A stretch of 22,934 bases of DNA, from contig UQZO01000025.1 of NCBI GenBank assembly GCA_900545545.1, forward strand, positions 1-22,934, given 5' to 3'. The position numbers were made by a program, and so were the translations under genes. The stretch is from an uncultured Subdoligranulum sp. Lineage in GTDB: Bacteria > Bacillota > Clostridia > Oscillospirales > Ruminococcaceae. Each line of letters begins with the position of its first letter. The stretch's first letter is position 1. Below, piece by piece: positions 21,189-22,934 of the stretch. The notes beneath the pieces were generated by a model. That model saw only the letters and a list, made by a program, of their open reading frames with translations, had not been told where the DNA came from and made no database searches.

Positions 21189-22213
21189 GCGAGGAACAGG
21201 GACTGACCCCGTATGAAACCAGAGAAATCCTCTTTTACAAGACCGAAAACGGAGAAGTGCGGGTGGAAATCCTGCTCTTTCAGGAAAACCTCTGGCTGAC
21301 ACAGGCAAAAATGGCAGAACTGTTCGAGGTGCAGAAAGCGGCCATTTCCAAGCATCTGAAAAACATTTTTGAATCCGGCGAACTGAGCGAGGATTCAGTT
21401 GTTTCCAAAATGGAAACAACTGCGGCGGACGGGAAACGGTATCAGACCAACTATTACAATCTGGACGCCATCATCGCTGTGGGGTATCGTGTGAACTCCA
21501 AAAAGGCGACCATGTTCCGCATTTGGGCAAACAGAGTGTTGAAAGAGTTCATCATCAAAGGTTATGTGATGGATGACGCACGGCTGAGGGAGCCGGAGAA
21601 CTTTTTCGGCAAGGATTATTTTGAGGAACAGCTGGAGCGTATCCGGGACATCCGGGCCAGCGAGAGAAGATTCTACCAGAAAATCACGGACATCTATTCC
21701 CAGTGCAGCGCCGACTACGATGTGGAAAGCCCCATCACAAAGGAGTTTTTCGCCACGGTGCAGAACAAGCTCCATTATGCGGTCACCCATCATACCGCCG
21801 CCGAGATCGTATATGGGCGTGCCGACAGCACCAAGCCCAACATGGGGCTGACCACATGGAAAAACGCCCCCAAAGGCCGCATCCGCAAATCGGATGTCAC
21901 CGTCGCCAAAAACTATCTGAACGAAACGGAAATGCGAAACCTGAACGAGATCGTCACCATGTATCTGGACTATGCGGAACGGCAGGCCCGCCGGGGAAAT
22001 GTCATGTATATGGCCGATTGGGTCAAGCGGCTTGACGCATTTTTACAGTTCAACGAGGAAGATATTCTGCATGATAAGGGCAAGGTGACCGCCGCTATTG
22101 CCAAAGCCTTTGCCGAGAAAGAGTTTGAAAAGTTCCGGGTTTCGCAGGATCGGACCTATCAGAGCGACTTTGACAGGCTGGTTGCGGAAACTTCGGATGA
22201 TCTGACAGAATAA
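21185..22213 (+). CDS. rhuM: RhuM-family protein
   Basis: A 342-residue protein of the RhuM family, named from Salmonella pathogenicity island 3. The N-terminus (about 10-70) has an HTH-like segment, LWLTQAKMAELFEVQKAAIS, then NYYNLDAIIAVGYRVNSKKA and FRIWANRVLKEFIIKGYV, the KilA-N/Bro-like hallmark of the family. The C-terminal half contains ITKEFFATVQNKLHYAVTHH and TAAEIVYGRAD. Length is normal for the family. The molecular role is not known; because related proteins are common on mobile islands, a defence or regulatory role is often suggested. It is the last gene of the plus-strand operon and is followed by a strong terminator. Confidence 0.9.
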   Translation: MSEEQGLTPYETREILFYKTENGEVRVEILLFQENLWLTQAKMAELFEVQKAAISKHLKNIFESGELSEDSVVSKMETTAADGKRYQTNYYNLDAIIAVGYRVNSKKATMFRIWANRVLKEFIIKGYVMDDARLREPENFFGKDYFEEQLERIRDIRASERRFYQKITDIYSQCSADYDVESPITKEFFATVQNKLHYAVTHHTAAEIVYGRADSTKPNMGLTTWKNAPKGRIRKSDVTVAKNYLNETEMRNLNEIVTMYLDYAERQARRGNVMYMADWVKRLDAFLQFNEEDILHDKGKVTAAIAKAFAEKEFEKFRVSQDRTYQSDFDRLVAETSDDLTE

Positions 22214-22225
22214 CCATATACACAG

Positions 22226-22270
22226 AAAGCCCACGCTTCCGGTTCTCTTTCCGGCTGCGTGGGCTTTTTC
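22226..22270 (+). terminator. Terminator after rhuM
   Basis: Arms AGCCCACGC (22228-22236) and GCGTGGGCT (22257-22265) with an inner CCGG/CCGG pair, followed by TTTT. Opposite-strand sequence also shows a short T-run, so it may serve the convergent DUF6809-like gene too. Confidence 0.85.
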
Positions 22271-22279
22271 GGCCATCGC

Positions 22280-22555
22280 TTATTTCTTGTTTTGCAGCTG
22301 TTCATAGGCTTCCTGCTGGACGATCAGCCCTGCCGAAAAGCCATACTTGAAATGGCTCTCACTTTCCTCGCATTGGGCGATAGCGTTCTGCGCCCGGAGT
22401 TCCTCCACCAGAGCATAGTCCTCTTTGCTGAGCCGCTGGGATAGCTGCTCCATCAACGCCGCACAGGTTTGGACTGCCTTGCGGTATTCCGGGGACGTGG
22501 GAACAACGGTTTCACAGGGATAAAACTCCCCGTTATACATGGCTTCCAAAATCAT
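22280..22555 (-). CDS. DUF6809-like small protein
   Basis: A 91-residue protein from the ATG preceded by GGAGGGAA; an in-frame ATG 14 codons earlier has no RBS. Residues 1-15 read MILEAMYNGEFYPCE, then a helical body with LMEQLSQRLSKEDYALVEEL and FKYGFSAGLIVQQEAYEQL, a pattern I associate with DUF6809. It lies 13 bases after tnpV in the same direction. No catalytic residues are visible. The helical, soluble character suits a small accessory protein of the transposon. Confidence 0.75.
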   Translation of the reverse strand: MILEAMYNGEFYPCETVVPTSPEYRKAVQTCAALMEQLSQRLSKEDYALVEELRAQNAIAQCEESESHFKYGFSAGLIVQQEAYEQLQNKK

Positions 22556-22568
22556 TGCGTTCCCTCCC

Positions 22569-22919
22569 TCAACAGTAGACCAGCTCAGCCAGGACAATTT
22601 CCTCGGCCCTGTTGTGGATGGAGTTCATGGAGCGCACCCATGCCATCTGGTCGGCAGCTTTCAGGGCTTCTGTGACGCCCTCTTGCTGCATCATGGCTTT
22701 TTCGATAATTTCCAGCCGCTCCCAGCAGGCGGTGTCGATTTCCTCCAAATGGGGAAACAGCTTTTCGGTAACAATGAGATCGGCATACAGAATGGGCCAG
22801 TGTTCTTTTAAGTAGGCACGGCGCAACCGGCCATATTTCCCGATATGGTACTCTTTGGTGTCCGATAACAAAAGGTCGGGAATGAGATAGTCGCCGCATT
22901 TGGTGTAAGTCAGTTCCAT
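22569..22919 (-). CDS. tnpV: Transposon-encoded TnpV-type protein
   Basis: A 116-residue protein with ELTYTKCGDYLIPDLLLSDT, IGKYGRLRRAYLKEHWP, LFPHLEEIDTACWERLE and ADQMAWVRSMNSIHNRAEEI, the full TnpV-family pattern known from Tn4451-like elements; length is normal. RBS AAAGGAG lies just upstream near the window edge. With tnpW and the large serine recombinase it assigns the backbone to the Tn4451-related group. It is co-directional with the DUF6809-like gene. Its function remains unknown. Confidence 0.9.
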   Translation of the reverse strand: MELTYTKCGDYLIPDLLLSDTKEYHIGKYGRLRRAYLKEHWPILYADLIVTEKLFPHLEEIDTACWERLEIIEKAMMQQEGVTEALKAADQMAWVRSMNSIHNRAEEIVLAELVYC

Positions 22920-22934
22920 ACAAGGCTCCTTTCG

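Overview
The window looks like accessory DNA from a gut Firmicute of class Clostridia (Oscillospiraceae/Lachnospiraceae type). The basis is moderate-to-high GC, strong AGGAGG-type ribosome binding sites, Tn4451-type accessory genes (tnpV, tnpW), and a giant secreted protein built from GLUG repeats behind a CxHxH-rich N-terminus. No rRNA, tRNA or CRISPR array was seen. The species cannot be named from the sequence alone.

Left part, 1-12022: a surface-protein cassette. At the very edge (1-89, minus) is the 5'-truncated remnant of a serine recombinase gene, so the cassette sits next to or inside older mobile DNA. A LytTR response regulator and an AgrC-like histidine kinase (2187 to 166, minus) diverge from a plus-strand gene run: a small helix-hairpin-helix protein; a 2053-residue secreted GLUG-repeat protein with a TTG start; a membrane-anchored protein (A1); two small secreted proteins (B1, B2); a second membrane-anchored protein (A2) related to A1; and a cell-wall protein with a SPQTG sorting signal (C). 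The giant protein ends in the same roughly 120-residue domain that makes up B1 and B2. No sortase gene and no obvious autoinducer peptide gene are visible. The order giant-A1-B1-B2-A2-C under its own two-component system looks like a self-contained, uncharacterised surface-assembly system. This is the most interesting content of the window.

Right part, 12007-22934: the backbone of an integrative mobilisable element. A MOBQ relaxase (Tyr25, HxDx5HNPHAH region) is read leftwards from a 440-base non-coding region containing eight or nine stem-loops and an IncQ/R1162-like nic motif (14078-14090). Beyond it lie a DUF3847-type protein, a small HTH-like protein with an attenuator-like terminator in front of it, a D5/P4-type helicase and a CHC2 zinc-finger primase-like protein (all minus), then a terminator, a large serine recombinase and TnpW (minus). 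A divergent control region follows. After it, on the plus strand, are a sigma-70 region 4-like protein, a DUF6076-like zinc-finger protein and a RhuM-family protein. A terminator separates these from a DUF6809-like protein and TnpV (minus). The element probably continues past the right edge.

Together, the recombinase would excise the element, the relaxase and oriT would allow mobilisation by a helper conjugation system (no type IV secretion genes are seen here), and the helicase/primase pair could support replication of the excised circle. The regulated surface cassette would be cargo, if it moves with this element.
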